A stretch of DNA of 64,000 nt from the NCBI GenBank assembly GCA_009767595.1, contig VSDK01011390.1, positions 127,454-191,453 on the forward strand. Direction: 5' to 3'. Of this stretch, positions 32,447-41,246 are shown piece by piece. The DNA comes from Symbiodinium kawagutii (Eukaryota > Sar > Dinophyceae > Suessiales > Symbiodiniaceae). The position numbers and the translations under genes are program-made. The stretch's first letter is position 1. Each line of letters begins with the position of its first letter. A model generated the notes under the pieces. The model was given only the letters and a program-made list of their open reading frames with translations. It searched no databases and was not told the origin of the DNA.

Positions 32447-33047
32447 ATGACATGAATGAACCAGGCGCGCTGGTTTTAATGATCAAAGCTCGGATGTGGA
32501 CCTAAGTGCCTAGTCTTTCGGCCATTCATGGGCCCAAACCATGGCATGTCAAGCCAGCATCAGACACACCAGAGCCACTAGGTGGTGGTGCCTCATGCTT
32601 CGTAGCCAAACCATGCGGCCTAGAGTAGGGAAAACCTGAAAAAGCGCACGAATTCAGCTGGTGATGTACTTCGCCAAGAGGCGATCTCCTCAAACTTCAC
32701 AATGAATTTTTGCATACGTCATGCAAATCATGCAGCCTTCCCAGATTCAGATCAACTCACCTTCGGGGCACGACCCGGTACCCGTCCGCAATCCAAAGCG
32801 TTTCACCACTTCCTATCGCGCACTCCTCGTTGGATGTGGCCCGTTGCAGCCTGAGGGATGACATGCGGTTGGCCCATCAAGTGGCTTATGGTTGTGATTG
32901 CTGAATTAGAAGCCCCTGATGTGTGTGGAGTTTGCTACCCAAATCTTTGGGTCAGTAGATACGGGTGAAGCTTCTAAAGGAGATTGGACGGACTCTGGAT
33001 CTTCGATGCAGCGCGCCACAGGAATTCGAAGATAAACCGGTAATATA
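32447..33047. other. DNA with one weak candidate exon
   Basis: 32740-32904 (+) is GC-richer than its flanks and reads RYPSAIQSVSPLPIAHSSLD and onward to a TGA. It may be a terminal exon. No family recognised. Confidence 0.3.
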
Positions 33048-33149
33048 TTGGTTGGTGGTTGGATTGACATGCGTGTTTTCCGAGTAATTGTTTGCAGATG
33101 GTCGATTGACAAATATGTTTTTCATAGGGGTGATTCAATCACCAACCAG
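33048..33149. repeat. Family A MITE
   Basis: TTGGTTGGTGGTTGGATTGA ... GTCGATTGACAAATATGTTT ... TTCATAGGGGTGATTCAATC ACCAACCAG. Confidence 0.7.
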
Positions 33150-33626
33150 TCTAAGCATGCTACCAATAGCATGATGAGATTTTTCATGGTGGAAGGTTGT
33201 GACGTGGGAGGATCTAAGCACAGCATTCCAAGCTTCTTTCCAGGCAGGGGAGGTGCATAGCCACCTGATGTTTGCTGAGCAGTTCGTGAAAGTCAGCGTA
33301 AACAGCAGTTTCTTCAAAGAGCCATCCACTTTTTTGGGTTTGGAGCTTGATATAGAGTTGAGATTTTCCTACGTATATGTTCGAAGAATCTATTTTGTTT
33401 TGGAGCCTGTAGGGATGTTTGACCGTATTTTCCTGGTCATTTATGGGAGTTGAAGACAAAGCCGCACCTGCTAACTGCACTGGCATGGCAGAGGGCGAAG
33501 TTTGCCTGTGTTCCCCCACCCTAAGAAGCTCAGGAGATGGGATCCAAAGTGCAATTCTCCATATGGGTTTCTAAATGCTGCTCCCTGCTGCCTTCCCAAT
33601 TCATGCTTTTCCTATTGGAAGTGATG
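33150..33626. other. Intergenic DNA, nothing recognised
   Basis: Short open stretches on both strands but no protein-like segment, repeat arm or RNA gene. Confidence 0.4.
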
Positions 33627-33723
33627 TGGTCGGTGGTTTCAAACAAATTGAAGTTTCCCTAGTATTACCAAATGGTTGGTTAGTTGACTGGTATTTTCAT
33701 AGGTGTGGCTCAACCACCAACCG
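33627..33723. repeat. Family A MITE
   Basis: TGGTCGGTGGTTTCAAA ... GGTTGGTTAGTTGACTGG ... TTTTCATAGG ... CAACCACCAACCGG. It lies 157 bp before the tyrosine-recombinase retrotransposon. Confidence 0.65.
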
Positions 33724-33880
33724 GCGCTCCTTAATTGAATAGGGTACCCCTATGAATGGATTCACATCAATCAAGCTCCAAGGATTTGGGCATAGGGAAG
33801 TAATGATTGTGGCTTCGCGCTTCCACCAGCAAAATTTGACCATTGACTAACCACCATTTGTATGTGCATATGTTTTTAAA

Positions 33881-33945
33881 TGCATTCCCGCCTACGGGTT
33901 TAAAAACAACTTCAACCGGATTCCGTTGTAGCATCGGGCTTAAGG
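33881..33945 (+). repeat. Split direct repeat A1 (left end)
   Basis: 65 bp from TGCATTCCCGCCTACGGG to CATCGGGCTTAAGG, identical to 41166-41230. It marks the left end of the element, and the first ATG lies 9 bp beyond it. Confidence 0.9.
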
Positions 33946-33954
33946 ATAAGGTAG

Positions 33955-34937
33955 ATGTTGGCGTCCTCCTGCCGGGGGAGGAACGCTAACTGTCCCTGCC
34001 GCCTTTGTCTGGTGCTTGAAAGGATCACCAGTGTCTGCTTGGATCCAGCCAGGTCTGAATTCTTCAGGCTGAACATTGTGCCCAAGCTTCGGGTCTACGA
34101 GAGTGATCTGCTAGACCTGGTCGAACTGGACAAGAGGCGACAGGAGTTTGTCGAGCAAGGGGTAGCGCCACCTGACTTCATTGCCGACTTCTTCTTCGGA
34201 GGACCTCCTTTTCTTGCGGGAGGGGAAGAGTCAACTGCTCCACTGATAGAGTCCCTGGAAGAGAAGGTAAAGAAAAGAAAGAAAAGAAGAGCAAGAAAGA
34301 GAGATCCCATCGTCCCAAAGTAGCTAGCGAGGAAGAGAAGAAAAGCCCAACTCCTGAAGCGAGGGAGTTCCGAACGTCCCGGCAAGAAGAAAGACCTTCC
34401 AAAGAGCCTTCATCGAGCGAGAGAAAGAAGAAGAGACAAGAGCGGTCAACTAGTGCTACCCGTGCGGAAGATAAGAAAAAACCTTTGAGGAGAAGCTCTT
34501 CACGTAGTCTACCAAGACGTGAGCGGCGTAGTGGGGCATCCTCTAGTGGTGCTCATCCTGTCAAGGCCGAGCCAAGCCTTGCTGAGGAGTCTAAGGAAGG
34601 ACTCGCAGAGGTGGATCCGAAGACTCCCCCTGAGCTGGCTGCGAAGAGTCGAGCGAGACCCACGTTCCGAGGAGAAGAGGTTGAAGAGAGGGAGGAAGAG
34701 GGAGATAGACGGGAGAGGTCACGTTCCATTCCTCGTCGACCCCGGTCTCCTAAACATCCTCCTAGGGGCCGTGGAAGAGAAGGACCTCGTCATCGACAGT
34801 ACTGGGGCCGTGAGGCTCCTCGCTGGGGAAAGAACAAAGGACTCAAGAAGTTTCACAGGAACGACGTGGTGAGACGAGAAGGCTGGGAAGCCTTCCATGC
34901 CCCCCAAGGCTCGCATAAGGCGTCCAGCAGGCGCTAG
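33955..34937 (+). CDS. Gag-like ORF1a, with one frameshift
   Basis: From ATG 33955 the frame reads 122 codons, with a Cys cluster CRGRNANCPCRLC near the start, and stops at 34321. The neighbouring frame is open across the same lysine-rich A/G tract (34265-34320) and continues as an Arg/Ser/Glu-rich protein to 34937, so one shift in this tract joins the two. The second part (SRSLPRRERRS, RSRSIPRRPRSP) resembles RS-type RNA-binding regions. Role inferred as nucleic-acid binding of a gag-type protein. The shift may be a mutation or a slippage site. It overlaps the next ORF by 41 nt. Confidence 0.6.
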
Positions 34938-36306
34938 AGGTGCGGTTCCTCGGATAAGAAGACCTGCAGCGGCTCCTGCAGTACTGGCTGGACCTCCTTT
35001 GAGGGAGGTGGGCATTGCCTCCTGGCTGGCTCGAGGGAGGACAGTGTTCAAAGGGCGTTACTGGGACCAGGAGGCAACTTGGTGCGGCACTGTGGACGGG
35101 CTTTTCACGGAGGGATCGGAACCGTTCCTGAAGGTGAAAGTGGAAGGAACTCAAACAGAAAGCTTGTTGAAGTACCTCTCAGGGCGCCCCGATCGTGTGC
35201 TGAGGGTCCATCTGTGTGAACAACCATGTGGGACACTCACATGGGAAGATGGCAAGGCTCACCTAGAGGCAGTGGAAGAGCTACCCGTCCCCGAAGCTCC
35301 GTGGCTCACCAATCTCCTGGCCGTGGGAGACGTAGGGCTTCCAGAGGGAGACGAACTTCGAGCTCTACGCGAGGAGGCCGAGAAACTGGAAAGGCAGAGA
35401 GAGGATGCAAAAGAGTCAACAGAGAAGAAGAAAGAAAAGAAGAAGTCCAAAGAGAAAGGCAAAGGCAACAGCTCCAGCTCCAGTGGGGGCAAGAAGAAAA
35501 AGAAAAAGCTACAGGTCAAGGCCAAGAAGACCGTGGAGGCCGTCTTTGGCCTTACAGGGTTAGATCCCAGCCCAGGAGTGCGCAAAAAGTTTCTGAAGAA
35601 AGCGCAGAAGAAGCTGAAGCGCAGCAAGCGGAGCAAACGGGATCGTACCAGCGATTCGAGCTCCAGCGGAGACTCCTCAGGGGGGAGTCAGATGGGCCTG
35701 GGAGGCGGCCTAGCAAAGAGGAGGCTATTCGGAGAAGACAACATGGTGGAGGAGTTGGCCGACGAGCTTCCCGGGACGCTGGCTGCAGGTTGGGTGATCG
35801 CAGCGAAGGAGCAGCTTCTTCTGACTCGAGGCGAGGGCCAAGAGGAGGAGAGCGGTCCCCTGCCGTCCGTGGGGATGCGCTATGTGAGGCAAACGCTTCA
35901 CGATCGTATGGCACCTCCCATGAGGAGGGAGAGCGCTACTTTGGCCAAAGCTCTAGACCTGTTGCTGAGTGGACGAGCTGCAGAGACAGCAGACGTCTTA
36001 GTTCAGAGACTGAAGTCTCTAGAACTCCTGAGTGGGGGAGTTCACTACACAATAGCCAATCGCGTGGAGCTCCTTCCGGGGGAGCGAAGTTTGGCCATGT
36101 CAGCACAGGAGACCTTGGAAGCAGCAAAGAGGACCGCTCAGGAAGAGAAGCTCATCCAGAAAACCAGCAAAGGAGGAGGCAAGGCTTGGGACAGCACAGG
36201 GAGCAACAAAGGGACCGCGAAAGGACCGAAAGGAGAAGGCAAGAAAGGCAAGACCAAGGAAGGGAAAGGAAAGACAGAGAACAAAGGGACAAGCAAAGCA
36301 GAGTGA
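34897..36306 (+). CDS. Gag-like ORF1b, Lys/Ser-rich
   Basis: 469 aa from ATG 34897. A globular N-terminal part of about 150 residues (GRTVFKGRYWDQEATWCG...) is followed by a Lys/Ser/Glu-rich low-complexity region (SSSSSGGKKKKKK) and a helical region near residues 270-410 (ATLAKALDLLLSGRAAETAD). The tail is Gly/Lys-rich (GKGGGK-like). No named domain recognised; position before pol and the basic composition argue for a structural gag-like protein. Most of this region is also open in the pol frame (35226 on), probably because the A/G-rich codons leave few chances for stops. Confidence 0.7.
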   Translation: MPPKARIRRPAGARGAVPRIRRPAAAPAVLAGPPLREVGIASWLARGRTVFKGRYWDQEATWCGTVDGLFTEGSEPFLKVKVEGTQTESLLKYLSGRPDRVLRVHLCEQPCGTLTWEDGKAHLEAVEELPVPEAPWLTNLLAVGDVGLPEGDELRALREEAEKLERQREDAKESTEKKKEKKKSKEKGKGNSSSSSGGKKKKKKLQVKAKKTVEAVFGLTGLDPSPGVRKKFLKKAQKKLKRSKRSKRDRTSDSSSSGDSSGGSQMGLGGGLAKRRLFGEDNMVEELADELPGTLAAGWVIAAKEQLLLTRGEGQEEESGPLPSVGMRYVRQTLHDRMAPPMRRESATLAKALDLLLSGRAAETADVLVQRLKSLELLSGGVHYTIANRVELLPGERSLAMSAQETLEAAKRTAQEEKLIQKTSKGGGKAWDSTGSNKGTAKGPKGEGKKGKTKEGKGKTENKGTSKAE

Positions 36307-36359
36307 AGAGAGCAGAAGGAGAGGAAGGCAGAGGGAGGAGTGAGGACCCTCCTGAGAAG

Positions 36360-39300
36360 ATGATGCTACGAAGTGGCGATGGGATCACAGTGGACAATGC
36401 AGCAAACACACCTATGGGGTCTGGCTTGAGTGGCGCCAAGTCTGACCAGATACCAGACGGGGATGCGAAGTCATTCTCCGGTGAGGGCAAGGTTTGGAAT
36501 TCGAATGCAGAGGAGGAGACAAACGAGATGCAGAGATCTCCTTCATCAGAGTTTCAACCCACTTTTAGGAGCCTGCGCGAAGGTGGTGTCATACTCATGA
36601 ACTGTGCTAAGTATGTTGAGCGTTGCAAATCCTGGCCCATGATCCCCACTAACCTATCCTTTAAGGACAAAGCTATTAGTGGTAGGATCGGTGCAGTTCC
36701 TGGAGATGAACCACCTGTGTCGTGGGTGGCACTGACAGACTGGGGCCTAGATGACATGGCCGATGAGTCGGTGGACGACAAAAAGGGACAGCCTCCAAGT
36801 GCAGTGTGGGAGCAGCTTCAGCGGTTTACCATTTGGGATGAACAGGTTACCAGTATCTCCTTTGAACAATTCTTTAGATCGAAGAATGTGGATTACCAAG
36901 GGGAAGAGATCAAGATTGCTCAGAGGATTGTGTGGGAGGCAGTGGAGAACTCGTTGCCGGATGGGGTAGGACAACTCCCTTTACAATCGTTTTGTAGGCT
37001 GGGCACCTTACACTACGTGGAAAACTTTGATCAGTACCTAGTCCCCCCTTCATCGCAGCGTCAGGTCAAGCCTCCGACGGTGATGGTGTCAATGGAGGAG
37101 TGGCCGCTGGTTTGCAAAGGGTTGGTGGCGAAAGGGGTCTGTGAAGTGTGGCCTCTGGATCAGGTTCATCACATCAATGGGTCGCCTTTACTAAACGGGA
37201 TGTTCTCCGTGGGAAAGGGGGAGTATGTGGGACTCCTTGAAACCCAACGATTGATAATGAATTTGGTGCCCACTAACGCGATTTGCCTCCCTATAAAAGG
37301 AGATGTAGGTACACTCCCTATGATCACAGGGTTTCAAGGCGTTCTCCTGGAAGAGGGAGAAATGATCCTCACCAGTAGTGAAGATGTACGTTGCTTCTTT
37401 TATCTTTTTGCTGTACCTCAGGGATGGAAAAAGTACTTAGGGTTCAATCGCAGAGTACCTGAAGAGTTGGTGCCACCAGAATTTCAGGGGCGTTCTTGCG
37501 TCCTTGTCTCTAGAGTACTACCTATGGGGTTTGCAAACAGCGTTTCGATAGCGCAACACGTACATAGAAATGTCATCTCCTGGGTGGGAGATCAGCCTAC
37601 CTTTCAACCAGAGGGAGAGCTGCGGCGTGACAAGCCTCCTAGTTCCAGTAAGACCCTCCACAGGGTTTATCTGGACAACTTCGACTTGCTTGAATTGGTG
37701 GACAGGCGGACCGCGGAGCTCATAAAAGATTCGCCTTCGGATCAAATCCTGAGTTTGCGTCACACTTATGAGCAGTGGGGCGTGCCTAGACATCCACGAA
37801 AAGCAGTTGAGCGAAAGATCCGGGCAGAGGTTCAAGGAGCCCTGGTCTTAGGTGACATTGGCATAGTCGTTCCAAAGCCACAGAAGGTGGCCCAGTATCT
37901 GTGCCTGGGCATGCAACTGGTGGCACGGGGAAAGTGCAGCTTGAAGGAGCTTCAGATTGTGTGTGGAGGATTAGTGTACTTGGCCATGTTTCGACGTCCT
38001 CTCCTGGCAGCACTCAACCAAGTGTGGACCTTCATGCAATCATTCAAGGACGTTCCGCCGGTAGTGAAATTGGACATTCCGAAGCATGTGATGGCTGAGT
38101 TGTACAGGTTTCTGTGCCTGATCCCGCTTGCGCAGATGAACTTTCGGGCTCCAGTCCATAGCCAAGTCACGTGTAGTGATGCTTCCAGTAAGGGAGGAGG
38201 TTTCTGCGTCAGTAGATGCTTATCCCAGTATGGGGTGGCAGCTGCCAATGCCCAGGTTCGGGGTGATGTACCAGAGGCGCAAGACCTTTGTCAGGTCCTA
38301 TCTGTCGGCTTGTTTGACGGGCTCGGGGCTCTCAGGTTGGCTTGTGACATGGTGGGGCTGCCCATGGCTGGGCACATCAGTGTGGAGACTGATGCCAGTG
38401 CTAGGAGAGTAGTTGAGGCCTTCTTTGCGGACACAGTGTTCCATGATGACATCACCACAGTGACTGAGCACGAAGTTCGAGCATGGGCTTGCCAATTTCA
38501 GAACGTTGGATTGGTGATTGTTGGAGCAGGGCCACCCTGTCAGGGTGTGTCAGGCCTCAACAGCCAACGTCGAGGTGCTCTCCGGGATCATCGCAGTGTG
38601 TTGTTTCTTGAAGTGCCGCGTGTGGTCAGTCTTTTCCAGAAGTTCTTTCCATGGGCCCAAGTACATCACCTGGGTGAAAGCGTTGCCTCGATGGACGAAA
38701 CTGATCGTGGCCACATGAATGAAGCTTTCCAGGAAGAGCCGTGGCGATGTGATAGTTATGGTCTCAGCTTGTGTCATAGACCTCGCTTATACTGGGTAAC
38801 GTGGGAGTTACTGGAAACTCCTGGTGTCACATTGCAACTGTCTGAGGCAGACGGTCTCAAAGGTACCATCTCCTTTAGTGGGAGAATCCCAGTTGAAGCT
38901 TTTGTCGAAAAAGGATGGCAAGTCCCTGAAGGGGGCCTCCCTACGTTCACCACACCGCGACCGCGAGCAGCTCCAGGGCGAAGGCCCGCTGGTCTTCACG
39001 CATGCCAACCCCATGAAAAGGCAAGATGGGAGAAGGATCAGTATAGATACCCCCCTTACCAATACCAAGATTGCCGAGGACTTCGCAACTCAAGGGGAGA
39101 TTGGCGTATGGCGTCAGTGTCAGAAAAGGAAGCCCTAATGGGATTTCCAGTTGGTTTCACAAAACCCTGCATGGCAAAACATTTCCGTACTGGAGACCAC
39201 TATGAAGATACAAGGCACAAACTCTTGGGCAACTCGTGGCAACTAGGACCTATAGCATTTTTGCTCAGTCAGCTAGGTCATCGAGTGGGTCTGGCTTCGG

Positions 39301-39884
39301 CTTTGTCAGCCCAGGAAATCATTGACCGCATGACTCCTGGACGAGGGAGTCAGCTGGCGTCTTTGTTGCTGCGTCCTCCGTTGAACTCTCCTACGGTGGT
39401 CGAGGGAGAGGATTGTCGTACTCTTAGTCGCAAAATCCTGGGTTTGGTTTCGGTCAAAGGAGAAGACATCCTTTTGCAAGCCAGCAGTGAGCAGCTGGTT
39501 AAGTACCACCGACTTAGATCATCCATCCCCTCTTCTTTATGGAAGTGGGCTGAAGTAGCTGGATGGACCTGGAGAGGGAACAAAGATCATATAAACACCT
39601 TAGAACTCCGCGCAATTCACACTACCTTGAAGTGGTTGGTGACCAAACAAAAGTTGCGAAGCGTGCGTTTTTTGCATCTTACAGATAGCCTGGTTTGTTT
39701 GCACTCGTTGAGTCGGGGAAGAACATCCAGTAGGAAGATGCGTAGAACTTTGATTCGCATACAAGCACTACTCCTTCGATATGACCTTCAGCCGCGCTGG
39801 TGCTATGTCCACACAAGTCAAAACCCCGCAGACCGGCCCAGCCGGCGGGGGTTTTATATCCGGAAACAATGGTTAAAGCGATGA
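36360..39884 (+). CDS. Pol: reverse transcriptase and RNase H interrupted by a C5-cytosine DNA methyltransferase
   Basis: 1174 aa from ATG 36360, 53 nt after the ORF1b stop, in the -1 frame relative to it. The frame stays open back to 35226, so frameshifting from gag is also possible. Reverse transcriptase lies at about 37250-37720: PIKGDVGTL, motif A around EDVRCFFYLF, motif B VLPMGFANS, motif C YLDN (second Asp is Asn). RNase H starts at 38170 with CSDASSKGGG (Asp codon 38178). Then a methyltransferase spans about 38285-39290: VGLFDGLGALRLA (motif I), GAGPPCQGVSG with Cys codon 38538, ESV for ENV (38676), HRPRLYW, EALMGFP, HKLLGNSW (motif X). RNase H resumes with HINTLELRAI (Glu 39603), LHLTDS (Asp 39684) and NPADRPSR (Asp 39831). 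It copies the RNA and could methylate cytosine in the DNA copy (inferred). Confidence 0.9.
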   Translation: MMLRSGDGITVDNAANTPMGSGLSGAKSDQIPDGDAKSFSGEGKVWNSNAEEETNEMQRSPSSEFQPTFRSLREGGVILMNCAKYVERCKSWPMIPTNLSFKDKAISGRIGAVPGDEPPVSWVALTDWGLDDMADESVDDKKGQPPSAVWEQLQRFTIWDEQVTSISFEQFFRSKNVDYQGEEIKIAQRIVWEAVENSLPDGVGQLPLQSFCRLGTLHYVENFDQYLVPPSSQRQVKPPTVMVSMEEWPLVCKGLVAKGVCEVWPLDQVHHINGSPLLNGMFSVGKGEYVGLLETQRLIMNLVPTNAICLPIKGDVGTLPMITGFQGVLLEEGEMILTSSEDVRCFFYLFAVPQGWKKYLGFNRRVPEELVPPEFQGRSCVLVSRVLPMGFANSVSIAQHVHRNVISWVGDQPTFQPEGELRRDKPPSSSKTLHRVYLDNFDLLELVDRRTAELIKDSPSDQILSLRHTYEQWGVPRHPRKAVERKIRAEVQGALVLGDIGIVVPKPQKVAQYLCLGMQLVARGKCSLKELQIVCGGLVYLAMFRRPLLAALNQVWTFMQSFKDVPPVVKLDIPKHVMAELYRFLCLIPLAQMNFRAPVHSQVTCSDASSKGGGFCVSRCLSQYGVAAANAQVRGDVPEAQDLCQVLSVGLFDGLGALRLACDMVGLPMAGHISVETDASARRVVEAFFADTVFHDDITTVTEHEVRAWACQFQNVGLVIVGAGPPCQGVSGLNSQRRGALRDHRSVLFLEVPRVVSLFQKFFPWAQVHHLGESVASMDETDRGHMNEAFQEEPWRCDSYGLSLCHRPRLYWVTWELLETPGVTLQLSEADGLKGTISFSGRIPVEAFVEKGWQVPEGGLPTFTTPRPRAAPGRRPAGLHACQPHEKARWEKDQYRYPPYQYQDCRGLRNSRGDWRMASVSEKEALMGFPVGFTKPCMAKHFRTGDHYEDTRHKLLGNSWQLGPIAFLLSQLGHRVGLASALSAQEIIDRMTPGRGSQLASLLLRPPLNSPTVVEGEDCRTLSRKILGLVSVKGEDILLQASSEQLVKYHRLRSSIPSSLWKWAEVAGWTWRGNKDHINTLELRAIHTTLKWLVTKQKLRSVRFLHLTDSLVCLHSLSRGRTSSRKMRRTLIRIQALLLRYDLQPRWCYVHTSQNPADRPSRRGFYIRKQWLKR

Positions 39885-40984
39885 AGCACGTGGAGGGTCG
39901 ATCGAAGGAAGCTAGAGTCACCATCAGGAAACAGTTGGGACCACTCAAAAACCTTACTGTACAGCCCCGTACAAAAGCAAGGTATGAACAAGCGCGGTTA
40001 CGGTTTTACGCCTTTCTCAAGGACTCTCATGTTGCACTTCCCCGTCAGAGGGATGCCCTGGATGGCCTCCTGTGTGATTTTTTAGAGTACCTTTGGGCTA
40101 CAGGCGAAGGTAAAGGTGTCGCGTCAGATACCATTGCTGGGCTTCAAGACCATGATCCTAGACTCAGAGGTCATTTTCCAGCTAGCTGGAGGTTACTCAA
40201 AGCTTGGTCGATGGCGGAGATTCCTAATAGGGCTCCTCCTTTACCGGAAAGGGTCTTGTTGGCCATGGTTGGCTGGGCCATTTTCAAGGAAGAACATTTG
40301 TTTGGACTTTCTTTGCTATTGGCCTTTTATGGCCTTTTGCGAACTGGCGAACTATATGATGTTACTACTTCTGCACTTACAATGGATTCAGTTCATAGTG
40401 TGGCGGTTTTGCCATTGGGCCTCACAAAGGGAGGAAAGCGCACTGGCGCTGCCGAAAGTGTAACTGTTCAAGTCGTCGACCTGTTGCGACGTCTCTGGCA
40501 GTGGAAAAATTCCACCCCCCGTGTAAATAGGCTAGTTCCCAGTATATACAAATGGCGTCAACTGTTTAACCAATGTTTGGAATCTTTGGAGATTGCCGAC
40601 TTTGGGTTCCGACCCTATAGTCTTCGTCGGGGTGGGGCCACTTTTTGGTTCCAGAAGCATGGTAGCTTTGACAAGTTGCTAGTGCAGGGACGCTGGCAAG
40701 CTGCCAAGGCAGCAAGGGTGTATCTAAATGAGGGCTTGGCCCTACTTGCAGAACTTACGTTGCCACAAAAGAGTATCCAAACGTTTCACAGAATTTATAC
40801 CGTTTCTACTCACCAATCTTTGCCCGTGCTTGAGCATTCCTTTAAAAAAGGAAGGGCTGGGGCAAGTGGAAAGAAGACAAAGAAAGCTAGAAAGGCTTCA
40901 AAAAGGAGGGGCAGGGGTACTCCGCTTTTTCGTTTTTCACTCAAAGGTATCGGAGAGTTGGATAATACTCGGCTAGGCGAGTAA
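39869..40984 (+). CDS. Tyrosine recombinase of the retrotransposon
   Basis: 371 aa from ATG 39869, overlapping the pol stop by 16 nt. An N-terminal SAM-like helical part (PRTKARYEQARLRFYAFL) precedes the catalytic domain. Visible active-site parts: Arg in FYGLLRTGEL, Lys in LTKGGKRTG, YSLRRGGAT in place of the usual HxxR box (His replaced by Tyr), GRW, and the nucleophile Tyr in ARVYLNEG. The C-terminal tail is very basic (KKTKKARKASKRRGRG), and its coding sequence from 40872 on is part of repeat B1. It integrates the circular DNA copy by strand exchange, which explains the missing target duplication. Confidence 0.88.
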   Translation: MVKAMKHVEGRSKEARVTIRKQLGPLKNLTVQPRTKARYEQARLRFYAFLKDSHVALPRQRDALDGLLCDFLEYLWATGEGKGVASDTIAGLQDHDPRLRGHFPASWRLLKAWSMAEIPNRAPPLPERVLLAMVGWAIFKEEHLFGLSLLLAFYGLLRTGELYDVTTSALTMDSVHSVAVLPLGLTKGGKRTGAAESVTVQVVDLLRRLWQWKNSTPRVNRLVPSIYKWRQLFNQCLESLEIADFGFRPYSLRRGGATFWFQKHGSFDKLLVQGRWQAAKAARVYLNEGLALLAELTLPQKSIQTFHRIYTVSTHQSLPVLEHSFKKGRAGASGKKTKKARKASKRRGRGTPLFRFSLKGIGELDNTRLGE

Positions 40985-41166
40985 CCAACAGATGCCTAGG
41001 GAGCATCTTGTCATGTCCGGCTTGGCGTGAGATGGCAAGATGTTGAGCCCTAAACAACTCATAGAGTGAGTTGACTGAAGTGTGTTTAGTTTACGTATTT
41101 ATCTTTGAATTTTTTTGATCAACAAGGATTTGCAACGCACGGAAAAAAGGTTCGAACGTTGTTTTT
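40872..41166 (+). repeat. Split direct repeat B1
   Basis: 295 bp identical by eye to 41247-41541. It begins inside the recombinase gene and covers its last 38 codons and the 3' UTR, including small stem-loops (GATGCCTAGGGAGCATC near 40991; CATCTTG with CAAGATG near 41006-41043). Its last base is shared with the first base of A2. Confidence 0.9.
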
Positions 41167-41230
41167 GCATTCCCGCCTACGGGTTTAAAAACAACTTCAA
41201 CCGGATTCCGTTGTAGCATCGGGCTTAAGG
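41166..41230 (+). repeat. Split direct repeat A2
   Basis: 65 bp identical to A1 at the left end. It directly follows B1, so the B1-A2 join equals the junction formed when the element's two ends meet in a circle. Sixteen pyrimidine-rich bases (41231-41246) separate it from B2. Confidence 0.9.
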
Positions 41231-41246
41231 CCCCCCCGGCCCTCCC

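Noticed and set aside
41145-41166. tRNA-like GGTTCGAAC in the B repeat
   Set aside because: It is part of the element's 3' UTR; no cloverleaf is visible.
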